Shown one piece after another: positions 62,978 to 64,000 of a stretch of 64,000 nt of DNA. The notes below the pieces were generated by a model that saw only the letters and a program-made list of their open reading frames with translations, ran no database searches and was not told the origin of the DNA. The stretch is from Desulfopila_A sp964446655 (GTDB lineage: Bacteria > Desulfobacterota > Desulfobulbia > Desulfobulbales > Desulfocapsaceae), in assembly GCA_964446655.1 (NCBI GenBank), contig CAYUPL010000001.1, positions 1-64,000 on the forward strand, written 5' to 3'. Position 1 is the first letter of the stretch, and each line of letters opens with the position of its first letter. A program made the translations under genes and the position numbers.

Positions 62978-63238
62978 TTATGATTGCCGAGAATTCTTGA
63001 TCGTGTCGATATAGTCAAGAATATCGTTGATTGTTCTGATTGTCATGGCCTGTTCTTTTTCCTCCCGGGTCAGAGAAAAGCCCAGGATTGATGTTTCAAT
63101 TTTTCCCAGCAGTTCAATGGCATCGATGCTGTCAAAACCATGGTCATCCCGAAGATTGTCGTTCAATCCCGGTTGTTCGAACTCAAAATCTTCGGTGAGA
63201 ATTGTAATGATAGTATCGCGAATTTCTTCTGTGGTCAT
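62978..63238 (-). CDS. Acyl carrier protein 3 of the polyene-like cluster
   Basis: 86 residues. The phosphopantetheine serine is S37 in DHGFDSIDAIELLGKIET. It starts the minus-strand operon ACP 3-ketosynthase 3-acyltransferase, followed 20 bp later by the ketosynthase. The three cluster ACPs differ strongly from each other and from AcpP. Confidence 0.85.
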   Translation of the reverse strand: MTTEEIRDTIITILTEDFEFEQPGLNDNLRDDHGFDSIDAIELLGKIETSILGFSLTREEKEQAMTIRTINDILDYIDTIKNSRQS

Positions 63239-63270
63239 AATAGAAGCAAGAGTGATGGTAAGTATTGATG

Positions 63271-63391
63271 GACTCGTAAAAAGCTCGATCTACGTCGTTG
63301 TAGATCTGAAACGGCGATTCGCCGTACCACATGTACTGCCGAATCGCCGTTTCAGATACTACGCCTAGTATATCAACCTTTTTACAGAGCC
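63271..63391. repeat. Long palindromic intergenic element
   Basis: A nested inverted repeat of about 120 bp. Inner arms CTGAAACGGCGATTCG (63306-63321) and CGAATCGCCGTTTCAG (63340-63355) are perfectly complementary and flank CCGTACCACATGTACTGC; outer arms (63271-63300 and 63360-63391, with GTAAAAAG/CTTTTTAC) pair imperfectly. Probably a MITE or REP-type element lying between ACP 3 and the partial acyltransferase gene. The rest of 63239-63600 holds no supported gene. Confidence 0.7.
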
Positions 63392-63600
63392 CATCCCGGC
63401 ACCTTCAATGACTTTTTACGAGATTATCATTGAAAACAGACAAAAACAGCAGTATGCGATACTACACAGTTTTTGCCAATTACAAAAGAAATTACTGCAC
63501 TTCCGGCACGGCGAAATCTGCTGCTACGGAGAATGGCACACATATGCGGGTACATTTTTGAATCCTGTCTCGCTGGCAACAGAACCTGAAAAGTGCCTTT

Positions 63601-64000
63601 TTAATGGATAAACCGGTTAAAATGATACCATTCAAAGGGATGCCGCCGCAAGGATTTCTCCAGCAGATCGGCATACTGCTGGGCGGCGCAGGAAATGGCA
63701 TCTCTCCTGTCACTGCGTGCCGGCGCAGTGACGGCAATGGGACCGGACAGGATAAATTCATAGCTGTTTGTACCGGTACGAAAGGCAAAGAAGGCAAAAA
63801 GCGGCGCACCGGACACCAGACTGAAAACAAAAGGCGCTTCGGGAAGGTAGGCGTCGTGGCCCAGGAACTGGGCACATACCTTACGCTGGTCACTGCGCCA
63901 GACAATATCTCCAGCCATGGAAACGAGGCCGCCCGCCCGCAAGAACTGAATTCCTGAAACAGCCGAAAAAGCGGCATTGTCTTCCTTGTCAACTGCAATG
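63601..64000 (-). CDS. LpxL/HtrB-like lipid A-type acyltransferase (partial, right edge)
   Basis: The C-terminal 132 residues of a gene whose start lies beyond the window. The frame is open to the last base, beginning IAVDKEDNAAFSAVSGIQFL. MAGDIVWRSDQRKVCAQFLG matches the G(D) strand region of Kdo-dependent lipid A acyltransferases, and the tail EKSLRRHPFEWYHFNRFIH matches their ending (usually P.qwfwfkrw). The annotated ATG at 63924 would only be internal. Aryl polyene clusters commonly carry such an acyltransferase, so it is probably the next gene of this cluster. The palindrome lies between it and ACP 3. Confidence 0.75.
   Translation of the reverse strand, partial: IAVDKEDNAAFSAVSGIQFLRAGGLVSMAGDIVWRSDQRKVCAQFLGHDAYLPEAPFVFSLVSGAPLFAFFAFRTGTNSYEFILSGPIAVTAPARSDRRDAISCAAQQYADLLEKSLRRHPFEWYHFNRFIH

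Noticed and set aside
63408..63611. 67-codon plus-strand frame before the partial acyltransferase
   Set aside because: No clear ribosome binding site, composition unlike the neighbours, overlaps the acyltransferase end; too weak to annotate.

Overview
The window is about 64 kb of a Gram-negative, probably strictly anaerobic bacterium, most likely a sulfate reducer or relative in the Desulfobulbales (Desulfobacterota). Evidence: an outer membrane lipid transport (Mla) operon and lipid A-type acyltransferases; the gene order rpmF-plsX-fabH-...-fabG-acpP-fabF-rpiB-glyA-nrdR-ribD, which I know from deltaproteobacterial genomes; a small PxxKW cysteine-rich protein typical of sulfate reducers; an EtfA with a fused 2x[4Fe-4S] ferredoxin domain; and several oxygen-independent (radical SAM, U32-type) enzymes. 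The assignment is inference. No rRNA, tRNA, CRISPR array or intact transposase gene was seen.

Layout. 0.7-3.7 kb: a TPR-like hypothetical gene and sdhB/sdhA without a membrane anchor. 4-9 kb: four nucleotide-sugar enzymes (UDP-GlcNAc 4-epimerase type, Fcl, Gmd, UDP-xylose synthase) without glycosyltransferases. 9-15.7 kb: leuA, preceded by a leucine-rich leader peptide and a terminator hairpin (an attenuator), divergent from ilvB-ilvN-psd-rsmD-coaD. 15.8-20.7 kb: a roadblock protein, an MglA-type GTPase and a 1266-residue highly acidic repeat protein. 21-28.4 kb: tatD-yggS, ugd, the PxxKW protein, an isolated pilC, an IHF/HU gene and a ParB-like gene. 28.6-40.7 kb: a long minus-strand fatty-acid operon (DUF177, rpmF, plsX, fabH, acyl-CoA dehydrogenase, etfB, etfA, fabG, acpP, fabF, rpiB) followed by glyA, nrdR and ribD. 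40.9-44.9 kb: mlaEFDAC plus a cyclic-nucleotide-binding protein. 45.3-47.5 kb: an isolated yejBE-type permease pair. 47.7-48.9 kb: RNase D.

49.0-64.0 kb is the most unusual part: an aryl-polyene- or flexirubin-like type II fatty acid/polyketide cluster. It holds an aromatic/histidine ammonia-lyase, a small membrane protein, a PagL-like lipid A deacylase, a U32-family iron-sulfur protein, a SAM methyltransferase, a hotdog dehydratase-like protein, three ACPs, two adjacent paralogous radical SAM enzymes, three ketosynthases, a 4HBT thioesterase, a PKS-type dehydratase, a PlsC-type acyltransferase and, cut by the right edge, an LpxL/HtrB-like acyltransferase. My reading is that the ammonia-lyase makes an arylacrylate starter, ketosynthases, ACPs and dehydratases build a conjugated chain, acyltransferases place it in the outer membrane, and the U32, radical SAM and methyltransferase enzymes tailor it without oxygen. 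This combination is the best candidate for an undescribed system.

Three families of dispersed or palindromic intergenic repeats (near 7.7 and 45.1 kb; near 7.65, 9.1 and 28.5 kb; at 63.3 kb) mark accessory junctions.
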